Below, piece by piece: positions 53,255-61,883 of a stretch of DNA of 64,000 nt. Within the stretch, counting starts at the first letter, position 1, and each line of letters opens with the position of its first letter. The position numbers and the translations under genes were made by a program. The stretch covers positions 372,001 to 436,000 of the forward strand of contig NZ_JBPOFB010000001.1 in assembly GCF_051251565.1 (NCBI RefSeq). Reading direction: 5' to 3'. The stretch is from Marivita sp051251565 (GTDB taxonomy: Bacteria > Pseudomonadota > Alphaproteobacteria > Rhodobacterales > Rhodobacteraceae). Below the pieces are notes generated by a model that was given only the letters and a program-made list of their open reading frames with translations, ran no database searches and was not told the origin of the DNA.

Positions 53255-54334
53255 TCAAAAGAGGATCACGTTGCGTTTTGCGCCGCCTGCTTTGGTGTCT
53301 TCAATTGCGTCGTTGATCTGTTCCAGCGACCAACGCCCCGAGACCAGCTCATCAAGCTTGAGCCGCCCTTGGCTGTAGAGATCTGCAAGCCACGGGATAT
53401 CGCGGCGGATCACCACGTCGCCCATTTTGGACCCGATCATGCCTTGCGCCATATAGGCGAGGACCACGGGTTCATATTCGGCCATTGCCCCAGAATGCGG
53501 CATGCCGATCATGACCATGCGTCCCCCCCATCCAAGATAGCGAGGCGCGTGGTTGTAGGCGGGGATCGCGCCCACGGTCACCGCGACCAGATCAGCCCCG
53601 CGTCCCAATATGCGCATCACCTGTTTCCAGGGTGCGGCGTCTGTTGCCAGAACGCCGTCCGTTGCGCCAAAGGCCTTGGCGGTGTCCAGCTTGTCCTGTG
53701 TGACATCGACGGCCACGATCCGGCGTGCCCCCGCAATCCGCGCGCCTTGGATCGCATTGAGCCCAACGCCACCCGCGCCGATCACAACCACGTCCTCGCC
53801 CGCGCGCAGCTTGCCTGCATTGACCACAGCGCCGATGCCGGTGATCACGCCGCAGGCCATCAGCGCCACTGCTTCGGGAGGCATGGCGTCGGGCAGGGGT
53901 ACAACCTGGCTTTGGTCTACCACCACACGTTCGGCAAACGCACCGCAATGCATCGCCTGCGCGACTGGCGTGCCATCGGCGCGGCTCAGGGGGGATGTCC
54001 CTGTGCCCGGCGCTTCGCAGATCGTTGGCTTGCCGCTGGCGCAATTGGTGCAGGTGCCGCAGGATTTGATCAGCGTGACCACCACGCGCTGACCGTCTTG
54101 CAGGCCTTTGACACCGGGACCGATGGCCGTTACGTGCCCGGCCGCCTCGTGGCCGTAAACGGCGGGCAAATCGCCACCCCAAGCGCCTTCGGCAAAATGG
54201 ATGTCCGAATGGCAGATCGCCACCGCGTCCAGCGTGACCTCGATCTCTCCGGTCTGCGGCGCGCGCAGCTCCAGCTCTTCAAGGCGCAGCGGCGCGCCGA
54301 AGGCGGTGCAGACGGCGGCTTTGATGCGGGTCAT
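53255..54334 (-). CDS. Zinc-dependent alcohol dehydrogenase
   Basis: A 359-residue medium-chain dehydrogenase. The catalytic zinc site is Cys41 (AICHSDIHF) and His62-Glu63 (YGHEAAGH); the structural zinc site is Cys92, 95, 98 and 106. The NAD(P) loop reads VVIGAGGVGLNAIQGARIAGA. Similarity is to the class III/benzyl alcohol group rather than to threonine dehydrogenase. It lies upstream of the enolase-superfamily gene on the same strand, 85 bases apart. Confidence 0.92.
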   Translation of the reverse strand: MTRIKAAVCTAFGAPLRLEELELRAPQTGEIEVTLDAVAICHSDIHFAEGAWGGDLPAVYGHEAAGHVTAIGPGVKGLQDGQRVVVTLIKSCGTCTNCASGKPTICEAPGTGTSPLSRADGTPVAQAMHCGAFAERVVVDQSQVVPLPDAMPPEAVALMACGVITGIGAVVNAGKLRAGEDVVVIGAGGVGLNAIQGARIAGARRIVAVDVTQDKLDTAKAFGATDGVLATDAAPWKQVMRILGRGADLVAVTVGAIPAYNHAPRYLGWGGRMVMIGMPHSGAMAEYEPVVLAYMAQGMIGSKMGDVVIRRDIPWLADLYSQGRLKLDELVSGRWSLEQINDAIEDTKAGGAKRNVILF

Positions 54335-54409
54335 GGGAACCTCCCTTGGCTTTCGCGCAACCTGCGGTGCGCACGGCGCAAGCGCAAGCGCGAAGTCGAC
54401 CTGAACAGG

Positions 54410-55615
54410 TCAGGCTGCGACTGTCCCCCGGCGTGGCGCAAGAAACACGATCAAGGCCACCACGATCAGTGCCAAGGACACCAGGAACGGTGCGCCGGGA
54501 AAATAGACCGGCGCGTCTGCCGAGGTGAACTGTGCAAAGACCGATGTCATGACAAGCGGCGCAATGATCATCGCCACCGCACTCACCGAGGTCAGCGCGC
54601 CCTGCAATTCGCCCTGCCGCCTATCGCCCACGGCCTTGGACATGATCCCCTGCAAAGCCGGTGTGATCACCGCTCCCAGGGCTGCCAGCGGCGTCAGCAA
54701 CAGCGCCACCGCGCCCGAGGTCACAAAGGCCAACGCGCCAAAGGCGAAAACGTCAAACACCAGCCCGTAGAGCACCGTGCCGCGTTCGCCCAAACGGGCA
54801 AGGATCAGTCGGATCAACCCGCCCTGAACCACCGCCATCATAATCCCGAACAGCCCCAGCGATAGGCCGATCATGCCTGCATTCCAGCCGAACCGCGCAT
54901 GGCCAAAATAGGCCCAGACCGCGGGGTAGACGAAAAACGCGACCTGATAGAGGAAGAACACCGCGAACAATCGACCCAGACCGGGAAACGCGCCCAATGA
55001 TTTGAACGCGCCAAACGGGTTGGCCCGCCGCCATTCGAACGGGCGTCGGATCGCATCAGTCACCGTTTCGCGCAGCACGAAATAGCCCAGCATCGCATTG
55101 CCCCCGGCCAGCGCCGCGGCGGCCCAAAAAGGCGCGCGCGTGCCCCATTCGCCCAGCAGCCCGCCCATCAAGGGGCCAATGACGAAACCAAGGCCAAACG
55201 CGGCCCCGACCAGTCCGAAATTCTGTGCCTTTTTGCCCGGCTCCGAAATGTCGGCCATATAGGCGGTTGCGGTTGATTGCGTGGCGGCCGTGATCCCGCC
55301 GATCACGCGCCCGACCAATAGCAGCCAGATCGATCCGGCAAAGGCCATGACGACGTAATCCAGCGCCATCACCGCCAAAGAGATCAGCAGCACAGGCCGT
55401 CTGCCAAAACGGTCCGACAGGTTGCCGATCACCGGCCCGAACAGGAATTGCATCACGGCAAACACCGTGGTCAGAACGCCGCCCCACAGTGCGGCATTGG
55501 CAAGATCCCCGCCTGTCACCTCTTGGATCAGGTCAGGCATCACCGGAATGATCAGCCCAATCCCCATCGCGTCGATCATCACACTGATCAGGATAAAGAC
55601 GACGGGCAGGCGCAT
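54410..55615 (-). CDS. Tet-type MFS efflux transporter
   Basis: A 401-residue transporter with 12 predicted membrane segments, of the TetA/TCR subgroup: MIDAMGIGLIIPVMPDLIQEVTGG at the start, FLFGPVIGNLSDRFGRRPVLLISL (motif A), and YMADISEPGKKAQNFGLVGAAFGLGFVIGPLMGG (motif C region). It is likely a proton-driven drug or metabolite exporter. No tetR-type regulator is adjacent, so chromosomal background efflux is more likely than acquired resistance. Confidence 0.92.
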   Translation of the reverse strand: MRLPVVFILISVMIDAMGIGLIIPVMPDLIQEVTGGDLANAALWGGVLTTVFAVMQFLFGPVIGNLSDRFGRRPVLLISLAVMALDYVVMAFAGSIWLLLVGRVIGGITAATQSTATAYMADISEPGKKAQNFGLVGAAFGLGFVIGPLMGGLLGEWGTRAPFWAAAALAGGNAMLGYFVLRETVTDAIRRPFEWRRANPFGAFKSLGAFPGLGRLFAVFFLYQVAFFVYPAVWAYFGHARFGWNAGMIGLSLGLFGIMMAVVQGGLIRLILARLGERGTVLYGLVFDVFAFGALAFVTSGAVALLLTPLAALGAVITPALQGIMSKAVGDRRQGELQGALTSVSAVAMIIAPLVMTSVFAQFTSADAPVYFPGAPFLVSLALIVVALIVFLAPRRGTVAA

Positions 55616-55682
55616 GGGGCGGAACTCGCTGGATCAGGCCAAAGCGCCCTCGATGTGTAAACTACACTTGACAGATTGCCAG

Positions 55683-56471
55683 TCAATGCGCCTGTGCTGC
55701 AATGAATGCGGCCAGAAGGTTTGCAAATTCGTCTGGGGCTTCGACACAGGGCAAATGCCCGGCCTTGCGGATCAGGTGGAACTGCGATCCCGGCACCAGA
55801 TTGACCGTTTCGCGCACCAGATCGGGCGGGGTTGATCCATCTTCGCTGCCTGCAATGCCCAGCGTGGGCAGGCGAAGGGCGGCTGTGGTGCTATAGAAAT
55901 CAGTGCCCGCAATGGCATGCGAGCAGCCGACATACCCATTGGCAGAGGTACGGGTCAGCATGTTGCGCCACGCGGCAAGCTCTGCCGTCTGGCGAAACCG
56001 GGTCGAAAACCACCGCTCCATCACAGCATCTGCCAGCGCCTCGATCCCGCCTGCCTCGACCGCTGCGATCCGGTCGTCCCACATGGCGCGGGTGCCGATC
56101 CGCGCGCCGGTGTTCGACAACACCATTGCACGCACGAGATCCAGCCGCTTGGCGGCCAGCCCTTGCGCAATCATACCGCCGATCGAAAGGCCGACAAAGA
56201 TCGTGTCGCGCAGCCCAAGATGGTCCAGCATTTGCTCGGCATCGCGCACAAGCATGCCCATGCCGTAGGGCGGTTTTGTGCTGTTGGTCAAACCATGACC
56301 GCGCATGTCGTAGCGGATGTATTTCAACCCGGTTTGCGGCAGCCGCGCGATAACCTTGTCCCAAAGCCGCAGGTCCGTGCCCAACGAATTGACGAAGACC
56401 ACAGGTGCGCCATTCGGATCGCCGTCAATGCGGTAATGCACCCGAAACCCATCAAAATCGACGACTTGCAT
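55683..56471 (-). CDS. pcaD: 3-oxoadipate enol-lactonase (alpha/beta hydrolase)
   Basis: A 262-residue hydrolase that opens 3-oxoadipate enol-lactone in the protocatechuate branch of the beta-ketoadipate pathway. The nucleophile elbow is GLSIGG (Ser96), and a late GHLPCVEAPDEF supplies the His. The oxyanion region reads NSLGTDLRLWDKV. ATG at 56471 is 11 bases past the threonine dehydratase stop. No other pca gene is in view, so the name rests on sequence resemblance only. Confidence 0.82.
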   Translation of the reverse strand: MQVVDFDGFRVHYRIDGDPNGAPVVFVNSLGTDLRLWDKVIARLPQTGLKYIRYDMRGHGLTNSTKPPYGMGMLVRDAEQMLDHLGLRDTIFVGLSIGGMIAQGLAAKRLDLVRAMVLSNTGARIGTRAMWDDRIAAVEAGGIEALADAVMERWFSTRFRQTAELAAWRNMLTRTSANGYVGCSHAIAGTDFYSTTAALRLPTLGIAGSEDGSTPPDLVRETVNLVPGSQFHLIRKAGHLPCVEAPDEFANLLAAFIAAQAH

Positions 56472-56482
56472 GGTGATCCTCC

Positions 56483-57460
56483 TCAGCCGTTCCCGAACTG
56501 GTCCAACGCGCGCAGAAACACCGAGCGGTCCACATTGCCACCCGACACGGTCACGATCACCGTATCGCCTTGGATCTGGTCCGCGTGATAGAGCGCCGCG
56601 GCAAGCGCCACAGCCCCACCCGGTTCGACCACCAGCTTGAGTCGGGCAAAGGCCTGCGCCATCGCTTTTTGGGCCTCGTCTTCGCTCACCACAAGGCCGG
56701 GACCACAAAGGCGGTGCAGGATCGGAAAGGTGATATCGCCGGGTTGCATCGTCACGATGGCGTCACACAGGCTGCCTGTCGGGCGTGCGTTATGCTCGAT
56801 CCGGCCCGAGGCCAAAGATCGCGCCACATCGTCAAAGTTCTGTGGTTCGGCAGGGCGCACGCGCATGCCCGGCGCGCGCGCCTCAAGTGCCAGCGCAATC
56901 CCCGAGGTCAGGCCGCCGCCGCCACAACAGACAATGACGTCAGCTTTGGTCACACCCAACTCTGCGGCTTGGGTTGCGATCTCAAGCCCGCAAGTGCCTT
57001 GACCAGCAATCACTTCCGGCTCATCAAATGGCTTGATCAATGACAGGCCCCGCTCGGTGGCAAGACGGGTGCCGATGGCATCGCGGTCTTCGGTCATGCG
57101 GTCATACAGCACCACCTCTGCCCCCAAGGCGCGGGTGTTGTCGATCTTCATCCGCGGTGCGTCGGACGGCATCACGATCACTGCGCTGATCCCGAACTGC
57201 TGTGCAGCCAGCGCCACACCCTGCGCATGGTTGCCCGAGGAATAGGCGATCACGCCGTGCTTGCGCTGGGCGTCCGGCAAGGCCGATACAGCCGACCGCG
57301 CACCGCGATATTTGAAGCTGCCGGTGTGTTGCAGGCATTCCGCCTTAACAAGCACGCGCCGTCCCGCGATCTCATCCAGAAAGGGCGACGACAAAAGCGG
57401 CGTGACCCGCGCATGCCCGTTCAGGCGCTCCGCTGCCGCCTCAATGCGTTGAATGTCCAT
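56483..57460 (-). CDS. Threonine/serine dehydratase (PLP-dependent)
   Basis: A 325-residue fold-type II PLP enzyme that deaminates threonine or serine. The PLP lysine is Lys50 in ECLQHTGSFKYRGA, and the phosphate loop is CCGGGGL. The C-terminal regulatory domain of biosynthetic IlvA is absent, so it is the catabolic or 3-hydroxyaspartate-type length. It lies three bases from the upstream hydrolase gene and before pcaD, as part of a four-gene operon. Confidence 0.92.
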   Translation of the reverse strand: MDIQRIEAAAERLNGHARVTPLLSSPFLDEIAGRRVLVKAECLQHTGSFKYRGARSAVSALPDAQRKHGVIAYSSGNHAQGVALAAQQFGISAVIVMPSDAPRMKIDNTRALGAEVVLYDRMTEDRDAIGTRLATERGLSLIKPFDEPEVIAGQGTCGLEIATQAAELGVTKADVIVCCGGGGLTSGIALALEARAPGMRVRPAEPQNFDDVARSLASGRIEHNARPTGSLCDAIVTMQPGDITFPILHRLCGPGLVVSEDEAQKAMAQAFARLKLVVEPGGAVALAAALYHADQIQGDTVIVTVSGGNVDRSVFLRALDQFGNG

Positions 57461-57463
57461 GGG

Positions 57464-58285
57464 TTACCTCAGCATATCCAGCCAGCGCCCCAGCGCGTTC
57501 AGGCTTTCGGGTTCATCAAGAAACGGGATGTGCCCTCGGTCCGGCACCTCGACCGCGATCATATCAGGGCGACGGTGGGTCATCTCGGCAAATGTGGCGG
57601 CGGACAGGAGATCCGAGTTCGCCCCCCGGAGACAGGCCAGCGGCAGACCGGACAGCGTATCGAACAAGGGCCAAAGGTCTGGCGCCGGTTGCGCGCCGCC
57701 CTCCAGCACCGCATCACGCAGGCGGGGGTCATAGGTCAGTTCCAGACCGTCCTCGGTTTGGTTGAACAGGATCTGCGCCTCGCGCAGCCAGCGTTCAGCC
57801 GGGACATTTGGAAAGCCGGTCAGGATGCGCGCCCGCGCCTCGGCCATCTCGGCATGGGTTTTCAAAACTGGCGCGCGGCCAAGGTAGTTCTTGATCACCT
57901 CAAGACCTTCGGGTGCGATCTCGGGCCCGATATCATTGAGCGCAACACCCAGCAGCCTGTCCTTGACCGTCGCGGCCAGGACCATCGCAATCAGCCCGCC
58001 GCGCGACGTGCCCAAAACGGCGGCGCGCGCGATCCCAAGGTGATCCAGCAGCTCTACCGCGTCGCGGGACTCAATCGGGATTTGATAGGTTGCCGGGTCG
58101 CCCCAATCAGATTGCCCGCGTCCGCGATAATCCAACCGGATCAGGCGCACGCCCTCCAGATGTGGCGCGACGAATTCGAAATCCCGCCCGTCGCGCGTCA
58201 GCCCCGCAAGGCACAGCAGCGGCAGGCCCGCGCCTTCGTCCGTATAGTACAGCGACAGGCCATCGGAGGTGGTAAATCGCGGCAT
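57464..58285 (-). CDS. Alpha/beta hydrolase
   Basis: A 273-residue serine hydrolase. The nucleophile elbow is LGTSRGG (Ser94), and the C-terminal DRGHIPFLDEPESL gives the catalytic His. The oxyanion region reads LCLAGLTRDGRDF. ATG at 58285 overlaps the stop of the dehalogenase-like gene (TGATG). The substrate is unknown. Confidence 0.9.
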   Translation of the reverse strand: MPRFTTSDGLSLYYTDEGAGLPLLCLAGLTRDGRDFEFVAPHLEGVRLIRLDYRGRGQSDWGDPATYQIPIESRDAVELLDHLGIARAAVLGTSRGGLIAMVLAATVKDRLLGVALNDIGPEIAPEGLEVIKNYLGRAPVLKTHAEMAEARARILTGFPNVPAERWLREAQILFNQTEDGLELTYDPRLRDAVLEGGAQPAPDLWPLFDTLSGLPLACLRGANSDLLSAATFAEMTHRRPDMIAVEVPDRGHIPFLDEPESLNALGRWLDMLR

Positions 58286-58962
58286 CAGGCAAGCTCCGGT
58301 ATAGCGCTCAGGTCGGTCAGCACATGGGCGGGGCGGTGTGGTAGGCGATCGACGGGATCGCCCGCGCGATTGACCCAAACGGTCTGGAACCCATAGCCTG
58401 TGGCCCCGGCAATATCCCACCCGTTCGAGGACACGAACAGCACGTCCTCCGTGGCGCAGCCGAATTTTGCGCCCACCATGTCATACACGCGGGATGATGG
58501 TTTGAAGATGCCCACATCTTCGACCGACAACACGGCGTCCAAGAAGTGCCCGATCCCAGCGCTGTCCACCGCGCCGTCCAGCATGTCTTTGTTGCCATTC
58601 GACAGGATCGCGCAGGTTTTGTCCGCAGCCTTGAGCTTGGCCAGCATCATCGGAACCTCGCGGAAGGCCGCCAACTCCCAGTAAAGCGCCAGCAGCCGTT
58701 CGCGCAGTTCCGGGTCATCGGTCAAGCCAACCTTCTCCATCGCCCAATCCAGCCCGTCCTTGGTGATCTCCCAGAACGGCGTGTGGTCGTTGGTGATGGT
58801 GCGCAGCCAGGTGTATTGCAACTGCTTGAGCCGCCAATGCTCGGCCAGTTGCGGCCAAACGGCGTGCAACGCCTCGCGCCCCGGTTCGTTGGCGGCAACA
58901 CGGGCCGCCGAGGCCACGTCGAACAGCGTGCCATAGGCATCAAAGACATAGGTTGTTGGCAT
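58285..58962 (-). CDS. Haloacid dehalogenase type II (HAD superfamily)
   Basis: A 225-residue L-2-haloacid dehalogenase-type enzyme. The nucleophile Asp8 lies in YVFDAYGTLFDV. Later HAD motifs are ILSNGNKDML (Ser/Thr motif), KPSSRVYDMV (Lys motif) and FVSSNGWDIAGA. ATG at 58962 is used; the frame is open further upstream into the rpsU gap. It is the first gene of the operon dehalogenase, hydrolase, threonine dehydratase, enol-lactonase. Dehalogenation is known for the family; here it is inferred. Confidence 0.9.
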   Translation of the reverse strand: MPTTYVFDAYGTLFDVASAARVAANEPGREALHAVWPQLAEHWRLKQLQYTWLRTITNDHTPFWEITKDGLDWAMEKVGLTDDPELRERLLALYWELAAFREVPMMLAKLKAADKTCAILSNGNKDMLDGAVDSAGIGHFLDAVLSVEDVGIFKPSSRVYDMVGAKFGCATEDVLFVSSNGWDIAGATGYGFQTVWVNRAGDPVDRLPHRPAHVLTDLSAIPELA

Positions 58963-59057
58963 CGGTGCCCCCTCGCATTTTGACGGCACCGTGTCAGATG
59001 GGGCGCATGGAAGGAAGAGGGCAGAGCCATACCCCCAGAATTTTATGGGCAAGGCCA

Positions 59058-59079
59058 AGAATCTTCGTACGAAGATTCT
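59058..59079. repeat. Perfect 22-bp palindrome downstream of rpsU
   Basis: AGAATCTTCGT joined to ACGAAGATTCT is a perfect palindrome. It is flanked by AAGGCC (59051-59056) and GGCCTT (59089-59094), which extend the symmetry. It lies between the rpsU terminator and the dehalogenase start. A protein-binding site or a dispersed repeat are both possible. Confidence 0.7.
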
Positions 59080-59094
59080 AAAGCTGGCGGCCTT

Positions 59095-59132
59095 AAAAAA
59101 AAGCAAACCCCCGGACACTGACGCGCCGGGGG
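59095..59132 (-). terminator. Rho-independent terminator of rpsU
   Basis: On the minus strand the stem CCCCCGG/CCGGGGG (59108-59114 with 59126-59132) is followed, after GCAAA read as TTTGC, by eight Ts (the A-run at 59095-59102). It lies about 34 bases past the rpsU stop. Confidence 0.88.
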
Positions 59133-59165
59133 CTGCAAAAATCAAAGCGTGTTGGAAAGACCTGC

Positions 59166-59372
59166 TTAGAGCATACCTTCGCGCTGCGCCTTTTTACGCG
59201 CGAGTTTGCGCGCACGGCGGATCGCTTCAGCTTTCTCACGTGCTTTTTTCTCAGACGGCTTTTCGAAATGTTGCTTGAGCTTCATTTCACGAAAAACGCC
59301 TTCACGTTGCAGCTTTTTCTTCAGAGCGCGGAGCGCCTGATCGACGTTGTTGTCACGAACACTAACCTGCAT
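59166..59372 (-). CDS. rpsU: 30S ribosomal protein S21
   Basis: A 68-residue very basic ribosomal protein: MQVSVRDNNVDQALRALKKKLQREGVFREMKLKQHFEKPSEKK at the start and a C-terminal Arg/Lys helix. It sits on the small subunit near the mRNA 3' end and helps initiation. It is a single-gene unit with its own terminator, divergent from coq9. Confidence 0.96.
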   Translation of the reverse strand: MQVSVRDNNVDQALRALKKKLQREGVFREMKLKQHFEKPSEKKAREKAEAIRRARKLARKKAQREGML

Positions 59373-59581
59373 GTGGTTTTCACCACCTTTCTAAGTTGGA
59401 TTTGCAAGGATTTGCAGGAAATGCGCCTATAGCAAGGCCTCCTGCGTTTGTCCAGCCATTCTGCCAAGGCTCGTCCGTCCATGGCCTGCGGGTTAAATCA
59501 CGCGAAGCTGTGGCGCAAAAGTGGGGACCGTACTAGATTGCACCTCAGAACCGGCACACCCGACCTTTCGGAGGCATCACC

Positions 59582-60274
59582 ATGACAGACACCGCCCGCG
59601 ATATCGCAACAGACCTGCTTGATGCCGCGCTGATGCATGTGCCGTTCGACGGTTGGTCCGACACCGCGTTCCAGGCTGCGATTGCCGACGTCGATGTGGC
59701 ACCCGCGGTGGCGCGCGGGCTGTTCCCGCGCGGCGCGATTGACTTGGCCGCAGCCTTTCACCGCAGGGGCGATGATGCGATGGTCGCCGCCCTGCACAGC
59801 CGTGACCTCGCCGAGATGCGGTTCCGCGACCGTGTCGCGCTTGCCGTGCGCCTGCGGATCGAAGCAGTCGAAGACAAAGAAGCCGTCCGCCGCGGTGCCA
59901 CACTTTTTGCGCTGCCGATGCATGCGGCGGAAGGGGCCAAGCTGGTCTGGGGCACCGCAGATCACATCTGGACCGCGCTGGGCGACACATCGCGCGACAT
60001 CAATTGGTACACCAAGCGTGCAACCCTGTCGGGTGTTTACTCGGCAACCGTCCTCTATTGGCTGGGGGATGATTCGCTCGACAATCAGGCAACATGGTCG
60101 TTTCTGGACCGGCGCATCGACGACGTGATGCAGGTTGAAAAGATCAAGGCGCAGGCCCGCAAATCCCCTGGATTGGGCAGGTTGATCAAAGGTGCCGAAT
60201 CCGTCTTGGCCCGTGTCAAACCGCCCAAACCCCGCCGCGACGATCTGCCGGGTGGCTGGACTGCGCCGCGATAA
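59582..60274 (+). CDS. COQ9 family ubiquinone biosynthesis protein
   Basis: A 230-residue protein of the COQ9 family, a TetR-like fold that binds lipid and aids the hydroxylation step of ubiquinone synthesis. It contains ATDLLDAALMHVPFDGWSDTAFQAA near the start, the lipid-site stretch DINWYTKRATLSGVYSATVLYWLGD, and FLDRRIDDVMQVEKIK near the end. It is single and convergent with the RNase T2 gene. Confidence 0.92.
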   Translation: MTDTARDIATDLLDAALMHVPFDGWSDTAFQAAIADVDVAPAVARGLFPRGAIDLAAAFHRRGDDAMVAALHSRDLAEMRFRDRVALAVRLRIEAVEDKEAVRRGATLFALPMHAAEGAKLVWGTADHIWTALGDTSRDINWYTKRATLSGVYSATVLYWLGDDSLDNQATWSFLDRRIDDVMQVEKIKAQARKSPGLGRLIKGAESVLARVKPPKPRRDDLPGGWTAPR

Positions 60275-60276
60275 CA

Positions 60277-60915
60277 CTACCGGATCGGTTCAAACAACGC
60301 ATCCTGTGCGGTGCAATCCCGCACCACGTCTTGCCCGCAGGGCACGGGCTCAAGGGATTTCGACAGACATATCCGCGCTTCCTGAATGCGGTTCGATTTG
60401 CAGGTGATGGTGACCATGTCCGGGGCAAGCTCGGGGTTCGCGGCCAAAAACGCCTCTTCCACCACAGACGCCGGCAACCTGACGGATCTGTTCAGACGGC
60501 GGAAAATCTCGGGTCGCGTGACGGTTCCGTACGCCTCGCGCGACAGCGCGAAATAGTCCGCCGCAGACAGCCCGGAACAGACGCCATGCTTGTTCCATTG
60601 ATGCCAGGCCAGACCGGAGGTGCCCATGATATCGGCCATATCGCGCGTCATGGCGCGCGACGGGTTGCGCTCGGCCGTGGGGCAATAAGACGGCCAGCCG
60701 CGATGGTATTGCGGCCATAACCCGTGCATCACCCAGCCGAAATCGGCCTCTGCCGCACATTGCGGCGATTGGCGCGCATCACCTTCAAGCGCGCACCAGG
60801 TGGGTGACCAGCTAAGCGCGAGCACATAGTAATCGAATTCCCCGGACCGTTCCCCCTTGGCTGTTGCCGCCGACGCAAGAACCAACCCCATGACAGCAAG
60901 CGCCAATACCCGCAT
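60277..60915 (-). CDS. Ribonuclease T2 family protein
   Basis: A 212-residue exported RNase. The signal peptide (MRVLALAVMGLVLASAATA) is followed by YYVLALSWSPTWC. The first catalytic segment VMHGLWPQ has His64. The second, WHQWNKHGVC, has Lys109 and His110, but Gln106 where most members have Glu. At least six Cys can form disulfides. It would act in the periplasm on RNA. It overlaps nothing and ends two bases from coq9. Confidence 0.88.
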   Translation of the reverse strand: MRVLALAVMGLVLASAATAKGERSGEFDYYVLALSWSPTWCALEGDARQSPQCAAEADFGWVMHGLWPQYHRGWPSYCPTAERNPSRAMTRDMADIMGTSGLAWHQWNKHGVCSGLSAADYFALSREAYGTVTRPEIFRRLNRSVRLPASVVEEAFLAANPELAPDMVTITCKSNRIQEARICLSKSLEPVPCGQDVVRDCTAQDALFEPIR

Positions 60916-61050
60916 TACCTCTTCCCTCTTTGCCTTTGCGCGACTATAAGCCAGCTAATTTCCCTGACAATGGAAACCGTCCCGGCCTGATCCGGGACCT
61001 CTTGGGCCCGCCCCGAGAGACCGAAAAAGCTATGCGTAAGGAGACGCGAG

Positions 61051-61812
61051 ATGGGTAAACCAATCATGGCAAAAGCCACCGCCGTCTGGCTGGTGGACAA
61101 CACGACACTGACCTTCAAGCAGATCGCGGATTTCACCGGCATGCACGAGCTTGAGGTGCAGGGCATCGCGGATGGCGACGTGGCCGCAGGCGTCAAGGGT
61201 TTTGACCCCATTGCCAACAATCAGCTTGATGCTGACGAGATCAAAAAGGCCGAAGGCAGCCCGCTCTACGCGCTCAAGCTCAAGCATTATGCTGCTGCCG
61301 AAGGCGAAGAGAAACGCCGCGGCCCGCGCTATACACCGCTGTCCAAGCGCCAGGACCGCCCGGCATCGATCCTGTGGCTGGTCAAGTTCCACCCCGAACT
61401 CAGCGATGGCCAGATCTCCAAACTGGTCGGCACCACCAAGCCGACAATTCAGGCGATCCGCGAACGCACGCATTGGAACATCAACAACATCCAGCCGATT
61501 GATCCTGTCGCCCTTGGCCTGTGCAAACAGTCCGAACTGGACGCTGCCGTGGCCAAAGCTGCGAAAAAGCAAGAAGCAGTGATGACAGATGACGAGCGCC
61601 GCAAGCTGGTGTCGACCGAACAAAGCCTTGGCATGGACGCCGAACCGCGCTTGCCCTCTGCGATCGAAGGTCTGGAAACCTTCAGCCTGTCAGGGTCGTC
61701 GACAGAGAGCGACTCTGAAAAGCGCGAAAACTATGCCGATGCAGACAGTTTCTTCAACCTGCCGGACGGCACGCATGATGATGACGATGACGACGAAGAT
61801 GACCGCCGGTAA
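61051..61812 (+). CDS. trcR: DUF1013 cell-cycle transcriptional regulator TrcR
   Basis: A 253-residue alphaproteobacterial regulator. It begins MGKPIMAKATAVWLVDNTTLTFKQIADF. A helix-turn-helix region DGQISKLVGTTKPTIQAIRERTHWN (about 112-136) is followed by a strongly acidic tail (HDDDDDDEDDRR). DUF1013/TrcR members are cell-cycle transcription factors in this class. It is transcribed alone and convergent with recR. Confidence 0.92.
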   Translation: MGKPIMAKATAVWLVDNTTLTFKQIADFTGMHELEVQGIADGDVAAGVKGFDPIANNQLDADEIKKAEGSPLYALKLKHYAAAEGEEKRRGPRYTPLSKRQDRPASILWLVKFHPELSDGQISKLVGTTKPTIQAIRERTHWNINNIQPIDPVALGLCKQSELDAAVAKAAKKQEAVMTDDERRKLVSTEQSLGMDAEPRLPSAIEGLETFSLSGSSTESDSEKRENYADADSFFNLPDGTHDDDDDDEDDRR

Positions 61813-61830
61813 TCGGTTGGTCTGAACCCG

Positions 61831-61861
61831 AAAAAGACCCGGCGCCGTGATGGGGCCGGGT
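61831..61861 (-). terminator. Terminator of the dnaX-ybaB-recR leftward unit
   Basis: ACCCGGC (61837-61843) pairs with GCCGGGT (61855-61861). On the minus strand the stem is followed by CTTTTT (61831-61836). It lies 22 bases past the recR stop and also downstream of trcR, but only the recR side has the T-run. Confidence 0.75.
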
Positions 61862-61883
61862 TATGCCACTCTTGACCAGAGTG

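Noticed and set aside
54410..55615. Acquired tetracycline resistance gene
   Set aside because: The protein is Tet-type, but there is no tetR partner or mobile element and the base composition matches its neighbours, so a chromosomal efflux pump is more likely.
57227..58396. 389-codon rightward open frame
   Set aside because: It lies across the hydrolase and threonine dehydratase genes on the other strand and has no family features.
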